A stretch of 37,368 nucleotides of DNA from Burkholderiales bacterium (GCA_023383795.1 JAHDYJ010000010.1:36106-73473); one strand, 5' to 3'; positions 7,658 to 15,800 are shown, numbered from the stretch's first letter. Notes: generated by a model from the letters alone, not told the origin. Numbers and translations: made by a program.

Positions 7658-8436
7658 TGGATCTCGGGCTCGCAGGCAAGCGAGCGGTGGTGACCGGAGC
7701 GACGCGCGGCATCGGACGCGCCATCGCCGAGACGTTCGCCGCCGAGGGCTGCCACGTGGCGATCTGCGCGCGCGACGCGGCGGCGGTCCAGGCGACGGTG
7801 GCCGCGCTGGCGGCGAAAGGCGTGAAAGCGACCGGGCAGCCGGTCGACGTGCGCGACGGCGCTGCGCTCGAGGCATGGATCGCGGCCGCGGGCGCGGAGC
7901 TCGGCGGCCTCGACATCCTGGTGTCGAACGTGAGCGCGATGGGCGGGCTCGCCGGCGAGGAGGGCTGGCGGCGCTACTTCGAGACCGACGTGCTCGGCAC
8001 CGTGCACGCAGTGGAGGCGGCCGTGCCGCTGCTCGAGCAGTCCGGTTGCGCGGCGATCGTCCAGATCGCGAGCATCGCGGCGATCGAGGTCGGCCACGAC
8101 GTCTTCCCGGACGGCTTCCTGCAGGCCTACGGCGCGATGAAGGCCGCGCTCACCAACTACGTCGCGGAGATCAGCCGCACGCTCGGGCCCAAGGGCATCC
8201 GCGCGAACACCGTCACGCCGGGTCCGATCTACTTCCCCGGCGGCGTGTGGCACAGGCGCGAGCAGGAAGGCAATCCGATGTACCAGAAGGCGCTCGCCCA
8301 TGCCCGGCTCCGCGGGCGGCTCGGGCGTCCGGAGGACGTCGCGCGCGCGGTGGTCTTCCTCGCGAGCCCGGCCGCAGGCCACATCAGCGGCGCGAACCTC
8401 GTCGTCGACGGCGCGTTCACCCGCCGGGTCAACTGA
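7657..8436 (+). CDS. SDR-family oxidoreductase
   Basis: This 259-residue classical short-chain dehydrogenase has the TGATRGIG cofactor loop at about residues 14-21, an NVSA segment (the family's NNAG position) near 90, a catalytic serine in IASIAAIE, the YGAMK Tyr-Lys pair near 161-165, and the closing GANLVVDGAFT. The arginine after the second strand (ICARD) suggests NADP(H). ATG at 7657 overlaps the previous stop as TGATG and is preceded by GAAGGAGG. Substrate is not predictable. The neighbourhood points to a keto/hydroxy conversion of the imported compound or a catabolic intermediate. Confidence 0.93.
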   Translation: MDLGLAGKRAVVTGATRGIGRAIAETFAAEGCHVAICARDAAAVQATVAALAAKGVKATGQPVDVRDGAALEAWIAAAGAELGGLDILVSNVSAMGGLAGEEGWRRYFETDVLGTVHAVEAAVPLLEQSGCAAIVQIASIAAIEVGHDVFPDGFLQAYGAMKAALTNYVAEISRTLGPKGIRANTVTPGPIYFPGGVWHRREQEGNPMYQKALAHARLRGRLGRPEDVARAVVFLASPAAGHISGANLVVDGAFTRRVN

Positions 8437-8471
8437 GCGAGCGGTCCGCGACCCGCTGCCGGATCGAGGCG

Positions 8472-10076
8472 ATGACGAACGTCGACATCCTGCGCGAGCC
8501 GTTGCGCAACCGGGGGACGGCGTTCACGCCCGAGGAGCGCGGGCGCCACGGCGTCACGGGGCTCCTGCCGCCGCGCGTCGAGACGATCGACGAGCAGGTC
8601 GCGCGCGTGCTCGCCAACCTGCGGGCGAAGCCGTCCGCGCTCGAGAAGTATCTCTACCTCTCGACGGTCCAGAGCGAGAACGAGACGCTCTTCTTCCGCA
8701 CGGTGATCGACAACCTCGAGGAGACGGTGCCGATCGCGTACACGCCCACGGTGGGCGAGGCGTGCCTGCAGTGGAGCCGCATCTACCTGCGCCCGCGTGG
8801 CCTGTACGTCTCGGCGCGGGAGCGCGGCTGCATCGACGCGGTGCTCGCGAACTGGCCGCGCGACGACGTCGCGATCATCGTGGTGACCGACGGCGGCCGC
8901 ATCCTCGGCCTGGGCGATCTCGGCGCGAACGGCATGGGCATCCCGATCGGCAAGCTCGCACTGTACGTCGCCTGTGCCGGGATCGATCCGGCCCGCTGTC
9001 TTCCGGTCATGCTCGACGCGGGTACCGGCAACGCGGCGGTCCGGGACGACCCGTTCTATCTCGGATTGCGGACGCCGCGGCTTGCCGGCGACGAGTACGA
9101 CGCGCTCGTCGACGAGTTCGTGGTCGCCGCGCAGGCGAGGTTTCCCGGCGTCCTGATCCAGTTCGAGGACTTCGCGAACGTCAACGCGTTCCGCCTGCTC
9201 GCGCGCCACCGCGAGCGGATCCGCTGCTTCAACGACGACATCCAGGGCACCGGGGCCATGGCGCTCGCCGGGCTGTGCGCCGCGCTGCGGATCACCGGCG
9301 CGCGCCTCGCGGACCAGCGGCTGCTCTTCTTCGGCGCCGGCGAAGCGAACGTCGGCATCGGCACGCTCGTCGCCGCCGCGCTCGAGCGCGAAGGGCTCTC
9401 GGCGGCCGAGGCGCGGGGACGCTGCTGGTTCTTCGACTCGCAGGGGCTCGTCACCCGCGATCGGTCCGCCCTCGCCGAGCACAAGCGTCCGTTCGCCCGG
9501 GACCATCCCCCGGTCACCGCGCTGCTCGACGCCGTCGAGGCCGTCCGGCCGACCGCGCTCGTCGGCGCGAGCGGCCAGCCCGGCGCCTTCACCGCGCCGG
9601 TGCTCGCGGCGATGGCGCGGCTCAACGCGCGGCCGATCGTGTTCGCGCTCTCCAACCCGACCGCGAAGGCCGAGTGCACCGCGGACGAAGCCTACCGCGC
9701 GACCGGCGGTCGCGCGATCTTCGCCTCCGGCAGCCCGTTCCCTCCGGTGGCGCTCGACGGGCGCACCTACTTCACCGGCCAGGCCAACAACTCGTTCGTG
9801 TTCCCGGGCCTCGGGCTCGGCGTGCTGGCGACCGGCGCGACGCGCGTGGTCGACGAGATGTACTTCGCCGCCGCGGATGCGCTCGCGGCCCAGGTCGATG
9901 CGCAGGACCTGGCGTGCGGCCGGATCTTCCCGCCCGCGACGCGGATGCGCGAGGTCGCGCTCGCGGTCGCGACGGCGGCCGCCGGCGCGGCTTACGACAA
10001 GGGCGTCGCCACCGTTCCGCGCCCGGCCGATCTCGCCGCGCACATCCGGCAGAGCATGTACGCGGCCCGGTACTGA
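8472..10076 (+). CDS. NAD(P)-dependent malic enzyme, large (MaeA/eukaryotic-like) form
   Basis: This 534-residue protein would oxidatively decarboxylate malate to pyruvate. Seen in order: YTPTVGEACLQWS (Y90 region, catalytic tyrosine), GLGDLGANGMGIPIGKLALY (with the catalytic lysine region), FEDFANVNAFRLLARHR, CFNDDIQGTGAMALAGL (metal-binding acidic residues), FFGAGEANVGIGT (dinucleotide loop), LSNPTAKAECT and GQANNSFVFPGLGLG. The length matches the MaeA/eukaryotic form, not the roughly 430-residue or MaeB-fusion forms. ATG at 8472 has GAGG just upstream; the frame stays open much further upstream but overlaps the SDR. Position after the Ldh2-like gene and SDR suggests funnelling of imported C4 acids to pyruvate. 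It converges with the next gene. Confidence 0.93.
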   Translation: MTNVDILREPLRNRGTAFTPEERGRHGVTGLLPPRVETIDEQVARVLANLRAKPSALEKYLYLSTVQSENETLFFRTVIDNLEETVPIAYTPTVGEACLQWSRIYLRPRGLYVSARERGCIDAVLANWPRDDVAIIVVTDGGRILGLGDLGANGMGIPIGKLALYVACAGIDPARCLPVMLDAGTGNAAVRDDPFYLGLRTPRLAGDEYDALVDEFVVAAQARFPGVLIQFEDFANVNAFRLLARHRERIRCFNDDIQGTGAMALAGLCAALRITGARLADQRLLFFGAGEANVGIGTLVAAALEREGLSAAEARGRCWFFDSQGLVTRDRSALAEHKRPFARDHPPVTALLDAVEAVRPTALVGASGQPGAFTAPVLAAMARLNARPIVFALSNPTAKAECTADEAYRATGGRAIFASGSPFPPVALDGRTYFTGQANNSFVFPGLGLGVLATGATRVVDEMYFAAADALAAQVDAQDLACGRIFPPATRMREVALAVATAAAGAAYDKGVATVPRPADLAAHIRQSMYAARY

Positions 10077-10085
10077 CCCGCCGTG

Positions 10086-10367
10086 CTAGTTCGAACGGTC
10101 GGTCGCCGCGGCGAGCGACGTCCGCGGGCGTGGGGAGTAGCCCCAGCTGCGCCCCGCGAGCTCGGCGAGCCGCCTCGACTCGAACGGACCGATGAACTCG
10201 GCGGACTCGTCGTAGCGGGGCCCGTCGTCGCTGCCGCGCGGCCAGGAGACCAGGTAATGCCCCGGCTCCAGCGGGTAACGGGCGCGGTAATTGCGTTGAT
10301 AGGACTCGGAATCGACGAGCGAGCGCCCGTCGATCACACAGACGACCTCGCAGCTGGGTGCGCCCAT
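10086..10367 (-). CDS. hypothetical protein, 93 residues
   Basis: I do not recognise a named family. The start at 10367 is chosen because GAAGGAG lies about eight bases upstream; the frame stays open further but without a ribosome site. The protein is soluble and mostly polar. It begins MGAPSCEVVCVIDGRSLVD, has a central EPGHYLVSWP strand-turn segment, then FIGPFESRRLAELAG, which looks like an alpha-beta domain, and a disordered tail (SLAAATDRSN). It lies downstream of hsp20 on the same strand, beyond a GC hairpin, and converges with the malic enzyme gene, with 9 bp between stops. It may be a small stress-region protein. Confidence 0.6.
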   Translation of the reverse strand: MGAPSCEVVCVIDGRSLVDSESYQRNYRARYPLEPGHYLVSWPRGSDDGPRYDESAEFIGPFESRRLAELAGRSWGYSPRPRTSLAAATDRSN

Positions 10368-10454
10368 CTGCCTGCTCCTTCGGCACGTGTGGGGTCGCCG
10401 CGGACTGCGAATCTCGCAACCGCTTCGCGGAACGCGCGACCGTGTTGTTATCGG

Positions 10455-10474
10455 CGGGCCCGGTCCCGGGCCCG
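10455..10474 (-). terminator. GC hairpin between hsp20 and the downstream small gene
   Basis: A perfect 8-bp inverted repeat CGGGCCCG-GTCC-CGGGCCCG forms a very stable stem with a 4-nt loop about 50 bases past the hsp20 stop. There is no T-run on the minus strand, so if it stops transcription it would be a partial or factor-assisted terminator. It could instead be a 3' stabilising hairpin for the hsp20 mRNA. Confidence 0.4.
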
Positions 10475-10521
10475 TCTTCGTTGACATCGCGAAGCGCGGG
10501 CAGGTTCCCGCGTGCGCGCGA

Positions 10522-10968
10522 TCAACGCACCGTGAGCTTCTTCGCCTCGGCGCCGGGCTTCTTCGGGAGGGTCAGCATCAGCACGCCGTCCTCGTACTTC
10601 GCCTCGGCCTTGCCCATGTCCACGTCCTGGCCGAGCGTGAAGCTGCGCGACACCGCCCCGTAGTAGCGCTCGCGCCGCACGACGCGCTTGCCTTCCTTCT
10701 CCTCTTTCTCCTGCCTGGCCTCGGCGCTGATCGACACCAGGTTGCCGTCGACCGAGACGTTGATGTCCTCCTTCTTGACGCCGGGGATCTCGGCCTTGAC
10801 GGTGTAGCTCTTGTCGTCCTCGGACACGTCCATCTTGATCTGCGGTTCCATCTCGAGCCCGCGCCATGCCGGCCGCATGCCGAAGTCCTTGAAGAACTCC
10901 TCGACGTCGGCGAACGGGTCGAAACGGGTCAGCTCGCGGAACGGATTCCAGCGGGTGATGTTTGCCAT
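10522..10968 (-). CDS. Hsp20/alpha-crystallin family small heat shock protein
   Basis: This 148-residue holdase chaperone has an N-terminal arm (MANITRWNPFRELTRFDPF, then EEFFKDF), an alpha-crystallin domain from about residue 45 to 135 (KMDVSEDDKSYTVKAEIPGVKKEDINVSVDGN, then FTLGQDVDMGKAEAKYEDGVLMLTLPK) and a short basic tail. The canonical C-terminal I-x-I motif is not obvious; the end reads KKLTVR. Class A-type soluble sHSPs bind unfolding proteins without ATP. GGAGGAAACA precedes ATG. The upstream DNA (11024-11065) can be read both as an FNR-like site and as a sigma-32-like promoter. Confidence 0.95.
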   Translation of the reverse strand: MANITRWNPFRELTRFDPFADVEEFFKDFGMRPAWRGLEMEPQIKMDVSEDDKSYTVKAEIPGVKKEDINVSVDGNLVSISAEARQEKEEKEGKRVVRRERYYGAVSRSFTLGQDVDMGKAEAKYEDGVLMLTLPKKPGAEAKKLTVR

Positions 10969-11023
10969 TGTTTCCTCCGTTTGCGGTTGCTCGGCCCGGT
11001 CACTGCTCAGGCCGCATAAATTC

Positions 11024-11065
11024 AGGCTACAACTTCCGTATGGCGGCCGATTGACGGAAATCAAG
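11024..11065 (-). promoter_or_regulatory. hsp20 promoter region: FNR-like palindrome overlapping a sigma-32-like promoter
   Basis: On the minus strand TTGATTTCCGTCAA (11064-11051) matches TTGAT-N4-ATCAA at 9 of 10 positions. After 21 nt comes TAGCCT (11029-11024), a weak -10 (3/6). The same DNA also offers CTTGAT (11065-11060) followed after 14 nt by CGCCAT (11045-11040), close to the sigma-32 pattern CTTGAA...CCCCAT. The gene starts at 10968. The two readings make different predictions: oxygen limitation versus heat. Confidence 0.5.
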
Positions 11066-11432
11066 GGTCCCGGTCCGGCTGCGCCGGAGACGGTGCCGCT
11101 CCGCCCCACGGCCGATGGTGCAACGCAATGCCCGACCGGCCGCCAGGCCGGGCGGGGCGTCGAAAGCATTTGATTTGCATCGACGTCGTCGCGTCGCTCG
11201 ACGACGACGCTGCGGCTCTGAGGCGAGCATTTGCTGACCTCGCTGCGAACCCCGCGAGACGACGTGACGACCCTCGGCATCCTCGGCTGCGGGAAGGGCT
11301 CGCAGGTCGGGAGCATCCGCCGCCACCCGAACCTGTCGCGCACCGTCGAGCACGGCGAGCGCCAAAGCACACTCGCGATGCGCGGCAGGCGGCGCCGGCG
11401 GCCGGCCGGCCCTGGAGGGCGGTCGATTGCAC
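11066..11432. other. about 370-bp stretch with no supported gene
   Basis: Several open frames cross this stretch on both strands, but none has a good ribosome site, a recognisable domain or protein-like composition; they are rich in Arg, Pro and Ala as expected of random high-GC DNA. A perfect 8-bp inverted repeat CGTCGTCG/CGACGACG with a 7-nt loop (11184-11206) is the only visible structure. The right end is low-complexity GGC/GCC DNA next to the stop of the DUF99 gene. Confidence 0.5.
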
Positions 11433-11999
11433 TCAGGCCCGGTGCCGGCTCTCGCCGCGGGCGATCCCGCCGGCGACGAGGTGCGCGGTGCGCAGCGGCT
11501 CGGGCAGATTCGAGCTCACGGAAAGCGCGGCGAGCGCGCGCGCCGCATCGGCGGGAGTGATGCCGGCGCGCTGCACGTACACGTTGCCGCAGCGCTCGAC
11601 CGGCCCCGCGCGCTCGACGAGCCGCCACTTGCGCGCCCCGCCCGGCACGTGCTCGAGCAGCGCGCGGCGGATGCGCTCGAAGTTCGGCCGCTTGCGCACG
11701 ACGACCAGCACCGGAATGCCGAGCGCGCGGTGCAACCCGGCGAGATCGACCACGTTGAAGCCTGCGAGCGCGATGCCCTGGAGGAGGACGAGCTTGAGGT
11801 GCGCGCGGAACCGCGACTGGCGCACCATCCCGGCGAGCACCCGGGTCGCGTTCGCGCCGTCGCGCCGTACCTTGCCGGAGAGCACGCCTTCGAGCCGCGC
11901 GCCGGAGTAGACCGCGCCGATCACAGGCACGTCGCCGCGGTGGCCGCGGTCGAACGGCGCATCGTCGAAGCCGATGACGTGGGTGAATCTCCTGACCAT
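11433..11999 (-). CDS. DUF99 family protein (endonuclease dU-like)
   Basis: This 188-residue protein begins MVRRFTHVIGFDDAPFDRG. The IGFDDAPF motif, VPVIGAVYSGARLEGVLSGKVRRDG, LKLVLLQGIALAGFNVVDL and the IPVLVVVRKRPNFERI strand match the DUF99/UPF0215 family (PF01949), which is related to endonuclease V and described as endonuclease dU, acting on deaminated DNA bases. The aspartates of GFDDAPF and the NVVDL segment fit the acidic metal site of that fold. The family is mainly archaeal and patchy in bacteria, so horizontal origin is possible, although base usage looks like its neighbours'. The ribosome site is weak. The gene is divergent from the PRPP synthetase gene. Function here is inferred only from family resemblance. 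Confidence 0.75.
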   Translation of the reverse strand: MVRRFTHVIGFDDAPFDRGHRGDVPVIGAVYSGARLEGVLSGKVRRDGANATRVLAGMVRQSRFRAHLKLVLLQGIALAGFNVVDLAGLHRALGIPVLVVVRKRPNFERIRRALLEHVPGGARKWRLVERAGPVERCGNVYVQRAGITPADAARALAALSVSSNLPEPLRTAHLVAGGIARGESRHRA

Positions 12000-12082
12000 G
12001 GCCGGGTTCCGCGCGGAGCCGATTATTGCGCGCCGGGCGGCGCGCTGCCCGCCGGGCGGCCACGCGAATCGCGCCGGGACCG

Positions 12083-12256
12083 GAACCTGTCGCGAAATCG
12101 ATGCCGCGGTTCGTCGGGCTAGAGGGGCCGTACGCTCAAGGGGCGGCTTGTCCCTTGCGGACCCCCGATCGAACGAGGGCCGGGTGGGAAGGGAAGGATC
12201 CCGCCCTTGGATGTCCCCCGGTTCGCGACGGCGGGCGCATTTTGAGATAGGTTCTG
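12083..12256 (+). repeat. inverted-repeat intergenic element, copy A (about 174 bp)
   Basis: The element is bounded by GAACCTGTCGCGAAATCG (12083-12100) and, in inverted orientation, GAACCTATCTCAAAATGC (12256-12239); 14 of 18 positions agree. The interior has CGAACGAGGG, a purine-rich GGGAAGGGAAGG tract and GGATCCC. The same end sequences and core order recur, on the opposite strand, at 18770-18876 and 19829-19913. It fills the space between the DUF99 and PRPP synthetase starts. Confidence 0.6.
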
Positions 12257-12287
12257 GCCGAGGAGCTCCCCGACCGGCGGAACTGCG

Positions 12288-13268
12288 ATGGCACTGGAAG
12301 ACCTGCGGCTCTTCGCGCTCGGCGATACCCGCGCCTTCGGCGAGGCGGTGGCGCGCGCGCTCGGGATCGCCCTCGCGCCGCACGAGGAGCGGCGCTTCGA
12401 GGACGGCGAGCACAAGGCGCGCCCGCTCGAGAACGTGCGCGGCACGGACGCGTTCGTCGTGCAGGCGCTGCACGGCGAGCCCGGGCGCAGCGTGAACGAC
12501 AAGCTGGTGACGCTGCTCTTCTTCCTCGCGTGCCTGAAGGACGCGGGGGCGGCGCGGGTGACCGCGGCGATCCCGTATCTCGCCTACGCGCGCAAGGATC
12601 GCCGGACGCAGCCGCGCGACCCGGTCACGACGCGCTACCTGGCGGCGCTCGTCGAGACCGCCGGCGCCGACCGCGTGCTCGCGCTCGACGTGCACAACCC
12701 GGCGGCGTTCCAGAACGCCTTCCGCTGCGGCACCGATCACCTCGAGGCGCGTCCGCTCTTCGCGCGGCATGGCGCCGGGCTTGCCGGGTCCGACGAGGTG
12801 GCGGTCGTCTCGCCCGACACCGGCGGCGCCAAGCGCGCCGAGGCGCTGCGCGCGAGCCTCGCGCGGCTGCTCGGCCGGCCCGTCGCGAGCGCATTCGCCG
12901 AGAAGTACCGGGCGCGCGGCGAGGTGACCGGCGAGCTGCTCGTCGGCGACGTCTCCGGCCGGCTGGCGCTGATCGTCGACGATCTCGTCAGCACCGGCGG
13001 CACGATCGCGCGCGCCGCGCGCGCCTGCCGGGAAGCCGGCGCGAAGCGCGTGCACGCGCTCGCCACGCACGGCCTCTTCGTCGACGGCGCGAAGGCGCTC
13101 TTCGCGGAGCCGGCGCTCGACGGGATCGTCGTGACGAACTCGGTCCCGCAGTCCGACCGCGCCGGGCCCGGCGCGAAGCTCGCCGTGCTCGACGTGGCAC
13201 CGCTCTTCGCCGAGGCGATCCGCCGCAGCCACGCGGGCGGCTCGATCGTCGAGCTCCTCGAGCCGTGA
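12288..13268 (+). CDS. prs: ribose-phosphate pyrophosphokinase (PRPP synthetase), divergent form
   Basis: This 326-residue enzyme would make PRPP from ribose 5-phosphate and ATP. The N-terminal half carries GEHKARPLENVRGTDAFVVQ and PYLAYARKDRRTQPRDPVTTRYLA (the flexible-loop/ATP region), then LALDVHNPAAFQNAF, where housekeeping Prs has a DLHAEQIQGFF-type segment. The PRPP-binding loop LIVDDLVSTGGTI lies near residues 227-239. The divergence of the DVHNPAAFQNAF region and its setting among stress genes suggest a second, non-housekeeping Prs. It is divergent from the DUF99 gene, with repeat element A lying immediately upstream of its start. ATG is preceded only by a weak GGCGGA. Confidence 0.9.
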   Translation: MALEDLRLFALGDTRAFGEAVARALGIALAPHEERRFEDGEHKARPLENVRGTDAFVVQALHGEPGRSVNDKLVTLLFFLACLKDAGAARVTAAIPYLAYARKDRRTQPRDPVTTRYLAALVETAGADRVLALDVHNPAAFQNAFRCGTDHLEARPLFARHGAGLAGSDEVAVVSPDTGGAKRAEALRASLARLLGRPVASAFAEKYRARGEVTGELLVGDVSGRLALIVDDLVSTGGTIARAARACREAGAKRVHALATHGLFVDGAKALFAEPALDGIVVTNSVPQSDRAGPGAKLAVLDVAPLFAEAIRRSHAGGSIVELLEP

Positions 13269-13299
13269 CCCGGAGGAACGGCGCTGTGAGAAATCCGGG

Positions 13300-14331
13300 C
13301 TAGACCGGGCCGCCGCGCCCGCGAGCATGCGAGTGGCGGGCCGCGAGCGCGAGATACTCGCTCGCACGCCCGATCCACTTCGGCACCTCGCCCGCCGCGG
13401 CGTCGTGCGTGTGCAGCGCCGCGATCTTCGCGCGCACCAGCGCGCGGTACGCGCGGTAGAAGTCGACCAGCGCCTCCGGCGCGTCGTCGGGCAGGGCCCG
13501 GCGGTACGCCGCGATCACTTCGGCGCCGAACGCCGCGTGGCCGAGGCGCTCGCACTCCAGCGCGAGGAAGGCGATCTCGTCGACGCGGTCGACGATCCGG
13601 AAGTCGCGGTTGAACGCGAGACAGTCGATCACGACCGGCGGCTCCACCAGGCACACGTGCTCCGGGCGCAGGTCGCCGTGGCCCTCGACGATGCACCCGG
13701 CCGCAACGCGCCGACCGAACAGGGCCTCGTCCGCGCCGAGGAACGCCTCGAGCGCCTGCACCGGCGCGCGTATCGCCCGCGCGGGTAGCGCGTAGGCCGG
13801 CTGCTCGAGCTCGGCGCGGCACGCTTCGATGTCCTGCGCGAGCCGCGCGCGGTACGCGGCGGGCGCCATCCCGACTGGCGCGAGCGCGCGGTGGAAGGCG
13901 GCGAGCATCGCGGCGATGCGCTCGGCCGCCTGCGGACCCTCGGCGCCGTCCGCGAGCGCACGGTCGAGCATGCGCTCGGCAGGCAGGCGCCGCATCTTGA
14001 CGAGCCAGTCGACGGGCTCGGCGGGCCCGCCGAGCGCGAGCGCACCGCCGGGCGCCAGCGTGAGCGCGACGACGCCGACGTAGACGTCGGGGGCGAGGCG
14101 CCGGTTGAGCCGCACTTCGGCCTCGCAGTCGCGCCGGCGCGCCTCCTGAGTCGAGAAGTCGAGGAAGTCGCGCCGCACCGGCTTCTTCAGCTTGTACGCC
14201 CAGCCGTCGGCCAGGAACACCCAGGACATGTGGGTCTCGATCGCCTCGACGCCCGCGACCCGATCCGGGTACGCGCCGGCGCGGCGCAGGAAGGCCACCT
14301 TCTCCGCGATGCCGACGGCGCGCTCCGGCAT
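13300..14331 (-). CDS. aminoglycoside-phosphotransferase-fold protein (COG2187-like, lacking the ATPase half)
   Basis: This 343-residue protein has a kinase-like fold. Residues about 33-60 read THMSWVFLADGWAYKLKKPVRRDFLDFST, the nucleotide-binding lobe with the YKLKKP lysine. The catalytic region is GHGDLRPEHVCLVEPPVVIDCLAFNRDFRIVDRVDEIAFL, with HGD...H and DCLAFN acting as catalytic and metal-binding motifs. Relatives in COG2187 usually carry a second, C-terminal P-loop kinase domain of about 180 residues. No Walker A motif is present here, so this is a single-domain version. It starts 17 bases after the glgA stop on the same strand, so a link to glycogen or sugar phosphorylation is possible but unproven. 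The ribosome site is weak. Confidence 0.8.
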   Translation of the reverse strand: MPERAVGIAEKVAFLRRAGAYPDRVAGVEAIETHMSWVFLADGWAYKLKKPVRRDFLDFSTQEARRRDCEAEVRLNRRLAPDVYVGVVALTLAPGGALALGGPAEPVDWLVKMRRLPAERMLDRALADGAEGPQAAERIAAMLAAFHRALAPVGMAPAAYRARLAQDIEACRAELEQPAYALPARAIRAPVQALEAFLGADEALFGRRVAAGCIVEGHGDLRPEHVCLVEPPVVIDCLAFNRDFRIVDRVDEIAFLALECERLGHAAFGAEVIAAYRRALPDDAPEALVDFYRAYRALVRAKIAALHTHDAAAGEVPKWIGRASEYLALAARHSHARGRGGPV

Positions 14332-14348
14332 ACGCTGCTCGCCCGCGC

Positions 14349-15800
14349 TCAAGGGCGTCGCGCGACGCGCTCGTAGACGGCCGCGTAACGGACTGCCGCC
14401 GGTCCCCAGCTGAAGTCGCGCGCCATGCCGTTCCGCTGCAGCGCGCGCCAGGTCGCCGGCGCACGGTAGGCCCCGACCGCGCGGTCGACCGCGTCGAGAA
14501 GCGCGATGGCGGTCGGCGCGGCGAACTTGAACCCGGTGGCGGTGCCGTCGGCGAGCGTCTCCGGCGCGCAGTCCACGACCGAGTCGACGAGCCCGCCGGT
14601 CGCGTGGACGACCGGCGGCGTGCCGTAGCGCTGGCTGTACATCTGGTTCAGCCCGCTCGGCTCGAAGCGCGAGGGCATCAGGAAGAGGTCGGCGCCGGCC
14701 TCGACGAGGTGCGCGAGCGGCTCGTCGAACCCGATGAACGCGGCGGCGCGGCCCGGATGATGGCGCGCGAGCGCGCGCACCGCGTCCTCCTGCTCGCGCG
14801 CGCCGGTGCCGACGAGCGCGAGCTGCGCCGGCAGGCGCAGGATCCAGCGCGCCGCCTCGATCACGAGGTCGATGCCCTTCTGGTCGGTGAAGCGGCTGAC
14901 CATGCCCGCGAGCGGCACCGCCGGCTCGATCGCGAGCCCCAGCCGCTCCTGCAGGGCGCGCTTGTTGGCGGCCTTGCGCTCGAGCGTGTCGGGCCCGTAG
15001 GCGGCGGGGATGCTCGCGTCGCGCTCCGGATCCCAGACGTCCGTGTCGATGCCGTTCAGGATGCCGGTGAGCGCGTCGGACCGCGCGGCGAGCACGCCCT
15101 GCAGTCCGAAGCCGAGCGGCTCGGACTGGATCTCGCGCGCGTAGGTCGGGCTCACCGTGGTGATCGCGTCGGCGTACGCGAGCGCCGCCTTCAGGAACGA
15201 GATGCTGCCGTGGTACTCCAGCCCGGCGATCGTGAAGCTCTCCGCGGGCAGGCCGAGCGGGCCGATCAGGCCGGCGGGCACGATGCCCTGGAAGGCTAGG
15301 TTGTGGATCGTGATCACGCTCGCCGCGCGCGCGTCGGCCGCGAAGCGCAGGTAGGCCGGCGCCAGCGCGGTCTGCCAGTCGTTGCAGTGGACGACGTCCG
15401 GGCGCCAGTCGAGCGGCGAGCCGGCGCAACCGAGCAGGGCGGCCACGCGCGAGAGCAGGCCGAAGCGCACGGCGTTGTCGTGCCAGTCGGCGCCGGCCGC
15501 GTCCTGGTACGGTCCGCCGTCGCGGTCGAAGAGCACCGGGCAGTCGAGGAGATAGCAGGGGACGCCGCGCGGCCCCTTCGCTTCGAGGATGCGCGCCGCG
15601 GGAAAGCCCGCGAGCGCGGGCACCGATGCGCGCTCGCGCGCGCGGTCGAGCGCGGCGCCGACCTGCCGGTAGCGAGGCAGCAGCAGGCGCACGTCGATGC
15701 CGCGCGCGCGCAGCGCTGCGGGCAGCGCGCCGGCGACGTCGCCGAGCCCGCCGGTCTTGACGAGCGGCGTCGCCTCGCTGGTGGCGAACAGGACGCGCAT
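14349..15800 (-). CDS. glgA: glycogen synthase (ADP-glucose dependent)
   Basis: This 483-residue GT5 glycosyltransferase extends alpha-1,4-glucan from ADP-glucose. Seen: VLFATSEATPLVKTGGLGDVAGALP with the KTGGL ADP-binding motif at residues 15-19; HCNDWQTALAPAYL; the TIHNLAFQG acceptor region; TTVSPTYAREIQ; NGIDTDVWDPERD; VSRFTDQKGIDLV; and the C-terminal donor site SRFEPSGLNQMYSQRYGTPPVVHATGGLVDSVVD. Length and motifs are complete. It forms an apparent two-gene unit with the phosphotransferase-fold gene and is divergent from the ACP-ligase-PlsC fusion. GlgC and phosphoglucomutase, which make its substrate, lie about 20 kb away. No branching enzyme or phosphorylase is in the window. Confidence 0.95.
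   Translation of the reverse strand: MRVLFATSEATPLVKTGGLGDVAGALPAALRARGIDVRLLLPRYRQVGAALDRARERASVPALAGFPAARILEAKGPRGVPCYLLDCPVLFDRDGGPYQDAAGADWHDNAVRFGLLSRVAALLGCAGSPLDWRPDVVHCNDWQTALAPAYLRFAADARAASVITIHNLAFQGIVPAGLIGPLGLPAESFTIAGLEYHGSISFLKAALAYADAITTVSPTYAREIQSEPLGFGLQGVLAARSDALTGILNGIDTDVWDPERDASIPAAYGPDTLERKAANKRALQERLGLAIEPAVPLAGMVSRFTDQKGIDLVIEAARWILRLPAQLALVGTGAREQEDAVRALARHHPGRAAAFIGFDEPLAHLVEAGADLFLMPSRFEPSGLNQMYSQRYGTPPVVHATGGLVDSVVDCAPETLADGTATGFKFAAPTAIALLDAVDRAVGAYRAPATWRALQRNGMARDFSWGPAAVRYAAVYERVARRP

Noticed and set aside
11184..11206. Perfect 8-bp inverted repeat with 7-nt loop as a terminator or small RNA
   Set aside because: It is made of CGT/CGA repeats and has no T-run, promoter or neighbouring gene end to support a role.
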